The translations under genes were made by a program, and so were the position numbers. From Ceratotherium simum simum (taxonomy: Eukaryota; Chordata; Mammalia; Perissodactyla; Rhinocerotidae), in NCBI RefSeq assembly GCF_000283155.1, contig NW_004454288.1:1275237-1339236 (forward strand): DNA of 64,000 bases. Direction: 5' to 3'. The notes beneath the pieces were generated by a model that did not search any database, was not told where the DNA came from, and was given only the letters and a program-made list of their open reading frames with translations. Position 1 is the stretch's first letter. The number at the start of each line of letters is the position of its first letter. Below are positions 63,100 through 64,000 of the stretch, in pieces.

Positions 63100-63910
63100 T
63101 ATATTTGGGTTTCGTTCCCGGTTCCTGGCACAGAGCTCCTAAAACCCTTGGAATTTCCTAAGTGATGGGGTGTAAAGGGAGCGTCTTTTGTCATTCATTA
63201 TAAGCCCCCTTTCAACCAGACCTGAGTTTATGCCAATAAGGTGACTTTTGGTGGGCCCCTAAATGGCTTCAGGAGGGGGGCTGGTTGCCAGAGTAACCAA
63301 CCTTGTGATTAGAGGGTTGGAACTTTCAGCTCTACCCCTTGACCTCTGAGGAGGGGGAAGGAGTTGGGGATTGAGTTAATCATCAATGGCCAATGATTTG
63401 ATCAATGATGCCTACATAATGGAACGTCTGTAAAAACCCTAAACAACAGGGCTCAGAGAGCTTCTAGGTTGGTGAACACATGGAGGTGCTGGGAGGGTGG
63501 TGCAGCTGGAGAGGGCATGGAAACTCCCTGCCCCTGTCCCGTACCTCGCCCCATGTGTCTCTTCCATTTGGCTGTTCCTGAGTTGTACCCTTTATAATGA
63601 ACCAATAATAGTAAGTGTCCTGTTTTCCTGAGTTTTGTGAATTATTCTAGCAAATTATTGAACCCAAGGAGGGGGTCATGGGAACTCTTGATTTATAGCT
63701 GGTCTATCAGAAGTACGGGACTTGAGACTGGTGTCTGAGGTGAGGGCAATCTTGCAGGACTGAGCCCTTAGTTTGTGGGATCTGACGCTAACTCTAGATA
63801 GTGTCAGAATTGAATTGAATTATAGGACACTCAGCTGGTGTCAGAGAATTGATTGGTGTGGGGGAACAAACCCACATGTGGTGTCAGAAGTGTTCTGTGG
63901 GTAGAAACAG
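63100..63910 (+). mobile_element. ERVL-type LTR (MER21-like)
   Basis: Ordered motifs 'TTCCTGGCACAGAGCTCCTA', 'GGAATTTCCTAAGTGATGGG', 'GGCTTCAGGAGGGGGGCTGG', 'GGCTGTTCCTGAGTTGTACC', 'GTGAATTATTCTAGCAAATT' and 'GTGTCAGAAGTGTTCTGTGG' match a long, known mammalian LTR that I remember as MER21. About 810 bases, close to full length. No internal ERV genes are visible in the last 90 bases of the window. Confidence 0.65.
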
Positions 63911-64000
63911 ATCATAGTAGCAATGTCTATAACTGAAAAGGCAAGAAATGGCAGCACAGATATAGATTTATAAACATGGAGGTAAAGCAGAGAAGAAATT

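Overview
The window is nuclear DNA from a placental mammal, almost certainly a perissodactyl (horse, rhinoceros, tapir group). The diagnostic feature is sixteen copies of tRNA-derived ERE-type SINEs, most with intact target-site duplications (TSDs) and some little diverged. The youngest-looking copies carry the 'CTTAGCGGTTAAGTGCGCACGCTCC' type of head (given here only as a label; see 3340, 30465, 51376) rather than the head I associate with young horse ERE1. I therefore lean weakly towards rhinoceros or tapir. No prokaryotic or viral genome features are present.

I find no protein-coding gene I can name. The long open frames are shadows of repeats, runs of N, or chance frames in GC-rich DNA. 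The best evidence for a gene is a CpG island at about 21.84-23.64 kb with GC boxes, an octamer motif and a possible upstream CTCF site. Its centre is hidden by a 507-base gap. A weak exon candidate lies at 17.19-17.45 kb.

Layout. 0-3.3 kb: retroviral LTR remnants, L2, MIR and single-copy sequence. 3.3-11.9 kb: three EREs, several MIRs, a 22-bp minisatellite broken by a 100-base gap, an MLT1-type LTR and an L1 tail. 12-21.8 kb: L2 and MIR fragments, GGAT and CA microsatellites, and much sequence with no recognised repeat. 21.8-23.6 kb: CpG island. 24-28 kb: L2, MIR, MLT1 and hAT remnants. 28-34 kb: L1-dominated, including an internally deleted L1 and a multi-level L1/LTR nest. 34-45 kb: more L1, MLT1 and an unclassified dispersed repeat. 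45-52.3 kb: ERE cluster, a MIR/MLT1/ERE nest, two CTCF-like motifs and an 835-base gap. 52-59 kb: mostly single-copy sequence with old L1 pieces and two DNA transposon fossils. 59-64 kb: LTR-rich, with an LTR inside an older LTR, an LTR carrying two EREs, and a MER21-like LTR.

The main biology is a layered record of retrotransposition, datable by which element interrupts which, around one candidate promoter. Repeat family names come from memory of consensus sequences, not from a database search; boundaries of old elements are good to a few tens of bases.
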